From assembly GCA_947644645.1 (NCBI GenBank), contig CANSAF010000031.1:1-32257 (forward strand): 32,257 nt of DNA, given 5' to 3'. Source of the DNA: an uncultured Sporosarcina sp. (GTDB taxonomy: Bacteria; Bacillota; Bacilli; Bacillales_A; Planococcaceae). The notes below the pieces were generated by a model that was not told the origin of the DNA, ran no database searches, and saw only the letters and a program-made list of their open reading frames with translations. Below are positions 16,731 to 24,251 of this stretch, piece by piece. Position 1 is the stretch's first letter; each line of letters starts with the position of its first letter. The position numbers and the translations under genes were made by a program.

Positions 16731-16742
16731 GGAGGATTCAGA

Positions 16743-17156
16743 ATGAAGATTGCAGTAGCAGTGGATGGATCAGATAATGCATTACGTGCCGCAAAACATG
16801 CCATTTTACTTGCCCAATATTTACCGGAGGCGCATTTAGAAATTATTAATGTCGCGGATCATAATAAAGCTAAAGATGAGTATCTGTTGGCACAGAGTCC
16901 GGAAAGCTTAGTATTAAAACGTGAACAAAAATTACACCCAATTAGAGAACTTGCAGAGTCTGTTGGGGTAGAAATAAAGATTACAATGTTAAAAGGAAAT
17001 CCAAGTCAGGAAATTATAAAACACGTAAAAGAACAGTCGATTGATCAACTTGTCATCGGAAGTCGTGGCCTAAATGTTTTTCAAGAAATGGTGCTCGGTA
17101 GTGTAAGTCATAAAGTGATGAAACATGCTCACTGCCCAGTGACGATTGTTAAATAA
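16743..17156 (+). CDS. Universal stress protein (UspA family)
   Basis: A 137-residue single Usp domain. It has the N-terminal beta strand MKIAVAVDGSDNA and the ATP-binding signature G-x2-G-x9-GS (GSRGLNVFQEMVLGS), followed by VMKHAHCPVTIVK. The signature predicts an ATP-binding, UspFG/MJ0577-like member. It is translated from GGGAGGATTCAGA 12 bases after the SulP stop, so the two are co-expressed. A regulatory link between this Usp and the transporter's STAS domain is plausible but unproven. Confidence 0.9.
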   Translation: MKIAVAVDGSDNALRAAKHAILLAQYLPEAHLEIINVADHNKAKDEYLLAQSPESLVLKREQKLHPIRELAESVGVEIKITMLKGNPSQEIIKHVKEQSIDQLVIGSRGLNVFQEMVLGSVSHKVMKHAHCPVTIVK

Positions 17157-17285
17157 AGAGCTTTCATTCCCAATATATACGATGTGATGACAGGTGAGAA
17201 ATTGAGTAAAGAGTGCCAGCACAAATTTATCTGTAGTGCGGCCCAAAAATTATTAGCTGAACCTCTTAAGCGGTCAAAATAAAGG

Positions 17286-17315
17286 AAAGCCATCTTCTTC
17301 GGAGGGTGGCTTTTT
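17286..17315 (+). terminator. Terminator downstream of SulP-Usp
   Basis: An AAGCCATC / GGGTGGCTT stem is followed by TTTTT. It is the first clear terminator after the Usp gene and probably ends that operon. Confidence 0.75.
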
Positions 17316-17431
17316 ACATTCCGAAATATAGGTAAAGACAATGGGGACGCTCAATGATTATAAATAAGTGAACCTATAAGCTCCACGATTATTCGGATGT
17401 TACGACAACAACAAGAGTAATAGCCATGAAC

Positions 17432-17480
17432 GGAACAGGCTGTCCATAAAATCAGTTTTCACTGACTTTCTGGACAGTTC
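17432..17480. terminator. Long hairpin, possible bidirectional terminator
   Basis: A near-perfect stem CTGTCCATAAAATCAG / CTGACTTTCTGGACAG (14 of 16), extended by GGAAC/GTTCC-like flanks, has a moderate T-rich tail. It shares the CTTTCTGGACA arm with the terminator at 3.8 kb. It may end topB transcription on the minus strand. Confidence 0.55.
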
Positions 17481-17558
17481 CTTATTGTTTTATAGTTATA
17501 TTTTTGTTATTAATTGTACTATTTGAGTCTCTGTTCGACACAGGTTTTTCGTAATCAA

Positions 17559-19718
17559 TCAATCTTTATTAAACTCCATCTTCCAACTGAAATACTCGTT
17601 TTCCTGATTCTTTTCATATCTCATCTTGGCATCAAATTTATTCCCTTTTTTGCTTGTTAATCCTTTCACTGTCACTACACCATTTTTCAAAAGCGTTTTC
17701 ACCATCGTTTTTGTTGGTTTTTTCTTCATAGAAGCCAAGAACTTATCATTCTTCCAAATAACATATTTACACCCATTCCTCCAATTACTGCAACCGTATC
17801 CTTTAGTCCCTTCAATGATTCCATGGTCGCAAAGAGGGCATTTACCCAATACTTCTTTCTGTATTTCCTTTTGTTGGACTTCGTTAATAATCACTTTGGG
17901 TTCGTTTTTTATTCTATCAACGGCATTGGTAGTAAATTTGTAAATCAAGTCGAGGAATGCGTCTTTAGTAAACTTTTGTTTTTCAATATCTGATAAAGTT
18001 TTTTCCAGTCGACCTGTGAACTCTAAATCAAACAATTCTTTAATTGGAAATGTTTCTACTAGTTTTCTTCCAAGCTTGGTACAGATTAAGTTTTTATCTT
18101 GTCCAACAATGTACCCGACATCTTTTAACTTTTTGATTGTCTCGGCTCTTGTAGCTGCTGTACCAATACTATAGCCACTTAAAATTGCAGCCATCATTTC
18201 CTCGCTGTCTTCATTCTTATAACCCTTTCCGCATGTTTCCATTACTCGTAGTAATGTTCTTTCGGTATGATGCTTTGGTGGCTCTGTAATATGTGATGTT
18301 AGCTCTCGTTTTACAATACTAACGACATCATTTGTATTCACAAAGGGTAACATTGCATCTTTTGATTCAATCTTTTCGACTTTTTTCCAACCTTCCACCA
18401 ATTGTACCCGACCCTTGGATACAAAATATCCTTTTATTTCACTGCTATTAACTTTAGTGATTATTTTTGTTTCTTCATGTTCTGCAATAGGCATGAACTG
18501 CATAATGAAACGGTTCCTTATGGCTGTATAAACCATCTGTTCATCGCTTGTTAAGATTTTGGGAATTAAATAAGTTGGTATGATGGCGCTATGGCTATCA
18601 ACTTTGGAATTATCGAAAACACGTTTTAACTTCGCAAACTTAATTTCATTTTCATAGGGCAAATCTTTTTTCAATTTGTCTAGTACATTAGCCGACTTTT
18701 CTACCAGGCTTTCTTCTAGCACAACACTGGCAGTCCTCGGATATGTAATGTATTTCTTTTCATATAACGATTGGGCTACTTTTAAAACCTTGTCAGATGT
18801 CCAACCCTTGTATCTGTTTGTAATATACCCTTGTAAATTTGAAAGATTAAACAAATACGGGGGATATTCTCTTTTTCGGTCAACCTGCTTGTCCTTGATG
18901 GATGCAGTTTGATTTGATAGCGCTTGTTCAATTTTTTCAAGTGTTTCCTTAGAATCAAATTTTTCATTTTTCTTTTCAAAATAAGTTCCATTGTATTCTT
19001 TTTCATCTTTAGTTTTAAATGTGGCTTTCAATTTAAAGAAATCTTTTGGGACAAAGTTTTCTATTTCTTTATCTCGATCATAAATCACCTTTAGAGTCGG
19101 CATTAATACTCTTCCGATATTTAGGGCTTGTCCTGCACCTTTCTGATACTGCAATGTTGCCACTGATGTTAGGTTTATGCCAATTACCCAGTCAGCCCAT
19201 TGTCGGCTAATACCAGCATCCAGAAGGGGTCTCATTTCAGTATTAGGTTTTATATTTTGAAGTCCTTTTAACACTTCTTCAGGGGTCCACTCATTTTGCA
19301 GAAGTCGATATACTTTTTTCTGTGTCTTGAGATTGTAAATAATCGTATCACCTATAATTTGGCCTTCTCTATCAAAATCGCAAGCTGAAATAATCATATC
19401 TACATCATTTCTTTTCATTAGACTATGAATGATTTTCAACTGTTTTCTAGCGCCGGAATCTTCTTTCCCACGATTTCGTGGATCACTTTTCACCTTGTAT
19501 CGAAAACCCGATGGAATGAAAGGGAAGTTCTCAAGATCCCACCTTGCCATCTTTTCATCATAATCTTTTGCATCGTAGAGCTGGAGTAAATGTCCGAATG
19601 CCCATGTGATGATATATCCATTACCCTCAAAATAACCGTCTTTCCTGTTTTTTATTTTTAATGCATCTGCAATGTTTTTTGCGACAGAAGGTTTTTCTGT
19701 AATGATTAACCTAAGCAT
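17559..19718 (-). CDS. topB: DNA topoisomerase III (type IA), intact
   Basis: A full-length 719-residue type IA topoisomerase. The Toprim domain has E8 in ITEKPSVAKNIADAL and D114/D116 in DFDREGQ. The active-site tyrosine is Y326 in ITYPRTAS. IGRVLMPTLKVIYDRDKEIENF at about 201-222 and the C-terminal zinc finger (CPLCDHG...GCSNWRNGCKY, about 644-670) plus a basic tail complete it. It relaxes and decatenates single-strand-containing DNA. It is not the source of the topB remnants nearby, which have a different N-terminus (VELKEPKAYDARWNRWT). Its setting among remnants suggests a mobile-element type TopB rather than the housekeeping copy. GGAGGT precedes the ATG. Confidence 0.93.
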   Translation of the reverse strand: MLRLIITEKPSVAKNIADALKIKNRKDGYFEGNGYIITWAFGHLLQLYDAKDYDEKMARWDLENFPFIPSGFRYKVKSDPRNRGKEDSGARKQLKIIHSLMKRNDVDMIISACDFDREGQIIGDTIIYNLKTQKKVYRLLQNEWTPEEVLKGLQNIKPNTEMRPLLDAGISRQWADWVIGINLTSVATLQYQKGAGQALNIGRVLMPTLKVIYDRDKEIENFVPKDFFKLKATFKTKDEKEYNGTYFEKKNEKFDSKETLEKIEQALSNQTASIKDKQVDRKREYPPYLFNLSNLQGYITNRYKGWTSDKVLKVAQSLYEKKYITYPRTASVVLEESLVEKSANVLDKLKKDLPYENEIKFAKLKRVFDNSKVDSHSAIIPTYLIPKILTSDEQMVYTAIRNRFIMQFMPIAEHEETKIITKVNSSEIKGYFVSKGRVQLVEGWKKVEKIESKDAMLPFVNTNDVVSIVKRELTSHITEPPKHHTERTLLRVMETCGKGYKNEDSEEMMAAILSGYSIGTAATRAETIKKLKDVGYIVGQDKNLICTKLGRKLVETFPIKELFDLEFTGRLEKTLSDIEKQKFTKDAFLDLIYKFTTNAVDRIKNEPKVIINEVQQKEIQKEVLGKCPLCDHGIIEGTKGYGCSNWRNGCKYVIWKNDKFLASMKKKPTKTMVKTLLKNGVVTVKGLTSKKGNKFDAKMRYEKNQENEYFSWKMEFNKD

Positions 19719-19768
19719 ATTTCTACCTCCAAACTATATATATTTATTTCTAGAGAGTTGAATAAATC

Positions 19769-19798
19769 TAACCCTGTCCTGTAATTTGGATAGGGTTA
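19769..19798 (-). terminator. Hairpin between HEPN-like gene and topB
   Basis: The stem AACCCTGTCC / GGATAGGGTT (one internal mismatch) has an 8-base loop. There is no clear U tract in either direction, so termination may be weak and some read-through into topB is possible. Confidence 0.4.
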
Positions 19799-19834
19799 AA
19801 GTTGTATGTCATTTCAGTTCAGTATAGGCCTACC

Positions 19835-20821
19835 TTATGCTCGTTTAAAGAATTTATCTAAGTCTAACGAGGAACTTCTGAATTTTGTAGACTCTAATAA
19901 CGGATTAAATTCCAAATGTGAATCAATTAAATCACTGATCTTATCATATAAATCAATAATACCATTCGTATAACTAATTAATTCTCTATGAATCTCATCT
20001 AGACTGTATAGAGATTCTTTTTTTATATAATCTTTGGCTCTGAATTTTTCACCTGGCTGGTATTCTATATCGATATATAAATCGTCTTTATACTCCATAC
20101 TTATATTTCCGAGTACAGTACTAGGAGAGGTCACTTCATAAAAAGGTATGGTACATGACAACCCTAATTCGTTATCTTTTAAATTGATTTTTCCCTGCGG
20201 GGTATCAACATTAAATTCATAAGGTTTATTTATTTCCTTCACCTTTAAACTGTGTTTATGCTTTATTTGGTTAGCGATTGTGCGGACTGTAAAAGGCTTT
20301 GATGTGCTAAAGATACTTGTGTTTTTGAAATCTTGGAAGAGGTTTTTTAAATTACTAAGGTCTTGGATATTTTGAGAACTAAAGTAATTTAATATCTTGG
20401 AAAGAGAACATGATTCTTCCGCCAACTCAACCCAACCGTCATTATTTCTAACTATTGTTAAAGGATTTTTGCTCCTATCTACTCCATTATTTAATCTGTT
20501 ATGTTGATAAAGATTTTCCCCTGGATTGTAATTCTCCCAAATTCGATAAAAAAACCATGGAACCTGTAGTAACAAGTCAAAACAATTATTTAAGTCAATA
20601 ACTGCATGTCTTAAATGTATTCTTCTAATTACAGATAACTCAAGTTCCTTAGCGTTTGGATGCTCTGCTGGGTTAGCATATGTAAGCCCAACATAAGCGT
20701 CTCCCAGTGTCTCTAAAAAATCATTCATTTTTAAAACAGCCAGACGAATATCAAGTCCTTCAGTTTCCATATAGTTCTCAGGTGAAAATAGTATATCGGG
20801 TATTTTTGTCAAAGTATACAT
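19835..20821 (-). CDS. Uncharacterised protein, possibly HEPN-like (Cthe_2314 type)
   Basis: A 328-residue soluble protein with no signal peptide or membrane helix. The N-terminal half is helical, with IHLRHAVIDLNNCFDLLLQVPWFFYRIW (about 69-96) and RTIANQIKHKHSLK (about 180-193). These two blocks remind me of Cthe_2314-family HEPN proteins, where the second block would be the H-containing active helix. The C-terminal part has a beta-rich segment (about 200-260) and a final helical pair. The family call is tentative. A toxin, RNase or defence role follows only if it is right. GGGAGGAGAGCAA precedes the ATG. It lies 116 bases upstream of topB on the same strand and may be co-transferred with it. 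Confidence 0.6.
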   Translation of the reverse strand: MYTLTKIPDILFSPENYMETEGLDIRLAVLKMNDFLETLGDAYVGLTYANPAEHPNAKELELSVIRRIHLRHAVIDLNNCFDLLLQVPWFFYRIWENYNPGENLYQHNRLNNGVDRSKNPLTIVRNNDGWVELAEESCSLSKILNYFSSQNIQDLSNLKNLFQDFKNTSIFSTSKPFTVRTIANQIKHKHSLKVKEINKPYEFNVDTPQGKINLKDNELGLSCTIPFYEVTSPSTVLGNISMEYKDDLYIDIEYQPGEKFRAKDYIKKESLYSLDEIHRELISYTNGIIDLYDKISDLIDSHLEFNPLLESTKFRSSSLDLDKFFKRA

Positions 20822-20894
20822 TTGCTCTCCTCCCTATTATTTGGTTCAAGCTTAAAACTAGGTTAAAACGATTTTTGGGGGAATTATTTTAAAA

Positions 20895-20990
20895 TACACC
20901 CGAAAATACTTGGGTGCAATTTGTACAACTTAGGTATATTCACAAATCTACAATTACACCCGAAAATATGAAGGATACAATTGCACCCTT
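20895..20990 (-). repeat. Two 32-base imperfect direct repeats in a promoter region
   Basis: The 14-mer TACACCCGAAAATA occurs at 20895-20908 and 20955-20968, exactly 60 bases apart. On the minus strand each copy extends to about 32 bases of the form AATTG-A-CC...TATTTTCGGGTGTA. Each has a dyad TGCACCC...GGGTGTA (or TGTATCC...GGGTGTA), with differences that keep G-U pairing. The proximal copy contains TTGCAC-17-TATTTT, a possible promoter for the HEPN-like gene. A 20-bp near-palindrome centred on CAATTG lies at 20971-20990. These look like operator sites; the regulator is unknown. Confidence 0.5.
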
Positions 20991-21587
20991 CCAATCTAAA
21001 GGCTTTCATTAAAGCCTTTTTGCTGTAACAGAAGGGTATAAAGCCGACTTCCATTCATTCCAACGAGACAGTCACTAACTTGTCGTGTTTTTACTTCGTA
21101 ATAAAGCAGCAGGTCTTTTTTATTATCCTGAAGGTTATTGAATCCTTTACGAACTTCATCAACTTCCAATGAATTGATCCATAAGCGCTTAATCGTCTTA
21201 TTCCTTGCACCTGTCATGTAGTAGATGGAATAGAAGATATTAGATCCTTCACGATCGCACGTCACATGCATTAATCACTGTTGAAGCTGATAAAATAAAT
21301 TTTTTCACCGCTTGAAACTGTGCATATTTGCCTTTCGCAATTTGAAATTCATAGCGTTCGGGTAAAATTGGTAAACTGCCAAGTGTCCACCGATTCCAGC
21401 GTGCATCATAGGCTTTAGGCTCTTTTAATTCGACAAGGTGGCCGACACCCCAGGTAATAATAGCGCCGTGCGGAAAAAGTTGACTATTGGCAAGTTCGAT
21501 ATGTGTTTTGTGGCGGCTTTTCACCGTGAAAGCTTCTGCATAGGCTTTTGCTTGGGATAGTTTTTCGGCTACAATAACTGGTTTCAT
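20981..21587 (-). pseudogene. topB remnant B: N-terminal third of topoisomerase III, frameshifted
   Basis: It starts with a proper ATG (MKPVIVAEKLSQAKAYAEAF) and AGAGGTGTTCCT site. It reads through the Toprim region to INACD, where a one-base insertion breaks the frame before DREGSNIFYSIYYMTGA. It then carries a TAG in place of a Ser codon (GFNESL*IGRVQ). Homology ends at about 20981, inside the repeat region that serves the next gene. About 200 residues of the N-terminus remain. It is similar to remnant C at 29-30 kb and not to the intact topB. It cannot make active enzyme. Confidence 0.85.
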
Positions 21588-21790
21588 AGGAACACCTCTT
21601 TTCTTTTTGCGATGATACAGTAGTTCTTATAGTTGAATTATCGCATATACGGAGGTGGTTTCCAAATGCATTATTAAGGCCAATTAAGAACATATATGTT
21701 CCTAACAAAGTGATTCACTGATTCTTTTAAAAATAATTCTTTAACATTTTTATTGTGCTTTTCTATAAGGTGATTAGTTGTTAAATCAAT

Positions 21791-21925
21791 TTATATTATT
21801 TTACATTCAGCTGGTAGCCTCTGTATTAATTCTTTAAATTTACTAATAAAGTATACGCTGTTTGGATTTTTATTAAATTTCTCAACTGAAATCTCATAGA
21901 TTGATATATAGTCTTTAAAATTCAT
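21791..21925 (-). CDS. Small ORF, 44 residues, unknown
   Basis: MNFKDYISIYEISVEKFNKN continues to PAECKII. AAGGG lies six bases before the ATG, giving plausible translation. The composition looks protein-like (a charged amphipathic helix). It begins 21 bases after another small ORF on the same strand. No family is recognised; it could be a decayed fragment. Confidence 0.35.
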   Translation of the reverse strand: MNFKDYISIYEISVEKFNKNPNSVYFISKFKELIQRLPAECKII

Positions 21926-21946
21926 CTCAAAGCCCTTTTCCGAATT

Positions 21947-22084
21947 CTATGCGTAAATGAATGGCATTAAGGAATCTAAAACCGACAATCGTGACATTTT
22001 GTCAGCGGATAAGTAACAATAATCTTGTTCTCCTATTTTTACAATACAAGTATCATTAGAGCATATCCCTCTTGGATTCCTCAT
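21947..22084 (-). CDS. Small ORF or fragment, 45 residues, unknown
   Basis: MRNPRGICSNDTCIVKIGEQ continues to SLMPFIYA. There are three cysteines and no convincing ribosome binding site. In another frame upstream, LIDENNRLKENHEESKRDML also looks protein-like, so this may be a frameshifted piece of a larger gene truncated by the IS 45 bases away. Confidence 0.3.
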   Translation of the reverse strand: MRNPRGICSNDTCIVKIGEQDYCYLSADKMSRLSVLDSLMPFIYA

Positions 22085-22129
22085 GGTTTTCTTTCAATCG
22101 ATTATTTTCATCAATCAGAATCGTAAAAT

Positions 22130-22177
22130 GTACCCTATAAGATAGACACTTTGAAAAAAGTCTATCCTATAGGGTAC
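22130..22177 (+). terminator. Long hairpin inside the IS left end
   Basis: Bases 22130-22147 pair with 22160-22177 (17 of 18), starting at the IS terminus and followed by TTTTG. It probably blocks transcription entering from outside, as seen in several insertion sequences. TATAAT at 22185-22190 directly after it is a good -10 for orfA. Confidence 0.65.
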
Positions 22178-22217
22178 TTTTGTTTATAATGATAAAAAGA
22201 GATTGGAGCGGAACGAT

Positions 22218-22637
22218 ATGACAAAAAGATTACTGACTAAAAAAGAACAAGAACAACTAAAACGAAATCCAAATGTGGTGGCAGTTAGTGAAAAGGCAAT
22301 TACATATACAGATGAATTTAAACGCCATTTTATTGTAGAAAATGAAAACGGGAGATTGCCACGGGAAATCTTTGAGGAGGTAGGATTAGACGTTGAATTA
22401 ATTGGTATAGAGCGTATCCGTTCTGCTGGGAAACGTTGGCGTTCCGCGTATCGTCAAGCTGGCGTAGAGGGTTTGCAAGATACACGCAAAACGAATTCAG
22501 GCCGTCCATCAGAACGTGAATTCACATTAGAGGAAAAGATTTCCCGTTTAGAAGCAAAAAATCAATTATTACGCGCAGAGAATGAACTCCTAAAAAAGCT
22601 CGATCTACTCGAAAGGCAGATGTTGAAGAAGAAATAA
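22218..22637 (+). CDS. IS3-family OrfA (helix-turn-helix protein)
   Basis: A protein of about 139 residues starting at ATG 22218, preceded by GGAGCGGAACGAT; the in-frame TTG at 22203 overlaps that site. It has a helix-turn-helix region (FEEVGLDVELIG...KRWRSAYRQAGVEGL) and a C-terminal leucine zipper (ISRLEAKNQLLRAENELLKK) used for dimerisation with the transposase. The A-AAA-AAG tract at 22592-22598 allows -1 frameshifting into orfB to give the OrfAB transposase. Confidence 0.88.
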   Translation: MTKRLLTKKEQEQLKRNPNVVAVSEKAITYTDEFKRHFIVENENGRLPREIFEEVGLDVELIGIERIRSAGKRWRSAYRQAGVEGLQDTRKTNSGRPSEREFTLEEKISRLEAKNQLLRAENELLKKLDLLERQMLKKK

Positions 22638-23548
22638 AAATCGTATCAGAATTGAAATTTGAATTAATTCAACGCGCAATTAAAAAGCACAAACTAAAGC
22701 GTATGATGAGCTATCTTTGTGAAGTAATGGAAGTTTCCCGTTCAGGTTACTACAATTATTTCACGGAAAAATCGATTGAAAAGCGTGCAGCTAAAGAAGA
22801 AACAGATGAAGTAGTGAAGGAAATCATTTTAAAGGCGTATCATTTTCGGGGACGCAAAAAAGGGGCGCGCCAAATTAAAATGACACTTCAGAATCAGTAT
22901 CAGATTACGTACAACTTAAAACGTATTCGCCGTATTATGAAAAAGTTCGATATTATTTGTCCTATACGAAAAGCGAATCCATATCGCCGCATGGCAAAAG
23001 CAACAAAAGAACATCGCACCTGCGCAAATGACTTACAACGCAACTTTAAACAAGGCGTTGCAGGGCGCGTACTGTTAACCGATATTACGTATTTAACGTA
23101 TAGAGGTGGGAAACGTGCTTATTTATCAACGATTAAAGACGCAGAAACAAATGAAATTTTGGCGTATGAAGTATCCGATTCATTAAGTATAGATATTGCG
23201 CTCAATACGCTTCATAAACTGAAGAAACATCACCATTTAACAGAGGATGCCTTTATTCACTCCGATCAAGGCTTCCATTATACGAATCCACAATTTCAGA
23301 AACTTGTGAAGAAAATAGGATTAGGACAATCTATGTCACGCCGTGGAAACTGTTGGGACAATGCGCCACAAGAGTCGTTCTTTGGGCATTTTAAGGATGA
23401 AACGAATATTAAAGAATGCGAGACATTAGGAGGAGTAAAACGAGAAGTTAAGAGTTATATGATTTATTACAACCATTATCGGGGTCAATGGAATTTGAAA
23501 AAGCTACCGCCTGCAAAATACAGACAGCAGCTTCAACAAATTGCCTAG
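22592..23548 (+). CDS. IS3-family transposase OrfB (DDE), made by -1 frameshift
   Basis: The OrfB frame is open from the slippery site at 22592 and has no ATG near its start; the first usable codon is TTG 22652. This supports production as an OrfAB fusion. It includes an HTH_21-type region (SGYYNYF...), then the rve integrase core with the DDE triad: D in LLTDITYL, D in FIHSDQG, and E in DNAPQESFFGHFKDE. The catalytic set is intact. It would cut and join the IS ends. Confidence 0.9.
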   Translation, partial: KKARSTRKADVEEEIKIVSELKFELIQRAIKKHKLKRMMSYLCEVMEVSRSGYYNYFTEKSIEKRAAKEETDEVVKEIILKAYHFRGRKKGARQIKMTLQNQYQITYNLKRIRRIMKKFDIICPIRKANPYRRMAKATKEHRTCANDLQRNFKQGVAGRVLLTDITYLTYRGGKRAYLSTIKDAETNEILAYEVSDSLSIDIALNTLHKLKKHHHLTEDAFIHSDQGFHYTNPQFQKLVKKIGLGQSMSRRGNCWDNAPQESFFGHFKDETNIKECETLGGVKREVKSYMIYYNHYRGQWNLKKLPPAKYRQQLQQIA

Positions 23549-23582
23549 TTTTTTTCAAAATGTCCTTTACAAAGGGTACACT

Positions 23583-24245
23583 TTATCGCGTTGGCATGGT
23601 TTTTTCTAGTTGCAAAAGTTTTTGATTTTTTAATTCAAGAACCACGTCGGCCTGATTCGCAAGGTGTTTACTGTGGGTTACGACAATGACGCATTTTCCT
23701 TGCATATGCGCACTCTGCTTTAAAACTCCAATAATATCATCCGCAGTCTCTGCATCTAAGTTACCGGTTGGCTCATCTGCTAAAATGATCGGAACGTCCG
23801 TCACTAACGCCCTTGCAATCGCCACACGCTGCTGCTGCCCGCCTGATAGTTGCAAAACATTACGTTTGATATCCGTTAAATCCAATCCAAAATCTAACAG
23901 GATCTGCTTATCAGCCCGTTTGTTGACAAGCTTCAAGTTTTCCAAAGGCGTCATGTAATCAATCAAATTATAATTTTGGAAGACTAGTGAAATTTGGTTT
24001 TTTCGGTGATGCCGATAGCCTTTCACCTTAATATCTTCTCCGGTGAATTTCACTTCGCCATATTGTGGCTCATCCAATCCGGCAAGCAACGACAATAATG
24101 TCGTTTTGCCGGATCCGGATGTACCAAGGATGGCATAAAACACACCTTTCTCGAATTCCGTGCTTACACTGTTCAATATTTTTTTATTCTTGTTGTTTTT
24201 GTATGCATATGAAACATTTTTCAGTTGTAAAATTGCCATGTTCAT
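23583..24245 (-). CDS. ABC transporter ATP-binding protein (MacB/LolD type)
   Basis: A 220-residue nucleotide-binding subunit with Walker [10 protein letters not shown] (41-49), Q-loop in LVFQNYN, signature LSGGQQQR (133-140), Walker B IILADEP (153-159) followed by TGNLD, and H-loop in VVTHS. It partners the FtsX-like permease encoded six bases upstream. The LolD/MacB-type subfamily exports or extracts lipoproteins or peptides or resists antimicrobial peptides. The stop codon is only two bases from the IS right end, so the extreme C-terminus may have been shaped by the insertion, but the catalytic domain is complete. Confidence 0.9.
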   Translation of the reverse strand: MNMAILQLKNVSYAYKNNKNKKILNSVSTEFEKGVFYAILGTSGSGKTTLLSLLAGLDEPQYGEVKFTGEDIKVKGYRHHRKNQISLVFQNYNLIDYMTPLENLKLVNKRADKQILLDFGLDLTDIKRNVLQLSGGQQQRVAIARALVTDVPIILADEPTGNLDAETADDIIGVLKQSAHMQGKCVIVVTHSKHLANQADVVLELKNQKLLQLEKTMPTR

Positions 24246-24251
24246 CTACTC

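Larger units (their letters stand above)
17157..17558. other. Gene-poor region with a possible protein-tail remnant and two hairpins
   Basis: From 17160 to 17282 a frame without a good start encodes a plausible tail (AFIPNIYDVMTGEKLSK... ending PLKRSK) and stops four bases before a terminator, like the stub at 14.4 kb. I cannot assign it. The rest holds a second hairpin at 17432-17480 and no other gene. Confidence 0.3.
21588..22128. other. AT-rich region between topB remnant B and the IS element
   Basis: It holds two short minus-strand reading frames (21791-21925 and 21947-22084, listed separately) and ends abruptly at the IS left end. No RNA gene or terminator is recognisable. The two frames may be the remains of a gene cut by the IS. 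Confidence 0.4.
22129..23580 (+). mobile_element. IS3-family insertion sequence, apparently complete
   Basis: A 1452-bp element bounded by imperfect inverted repeats. The left end is TGTACCCTATAAGATAGACA then CTTTGAAAAAA; the right end, read inward, is TGTACCCTTTGTAAAGGACA then TTTTGAAAAAA. They share TGTACCCT, GACA and TTTGAAAAAA. It carries overlapping orfA and orfB with an A6G slippery site. The ends are TG...CA, as in the IS3 family. The flanking bases (AAAA on the left, CTTT on the right) do not form a 3-4 bp target duplication, so this copy may result from recombination or an adjacent deletion. Both ORFs are uninterrupted, so it could still be active. Confidence 0.9.

Noticed and set aside
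20895-20990. CRISPR array
   Set aside because: There are only two imperfect units with one spacer-like interval and no cas genes; it fits an operator or promoter repeat better.
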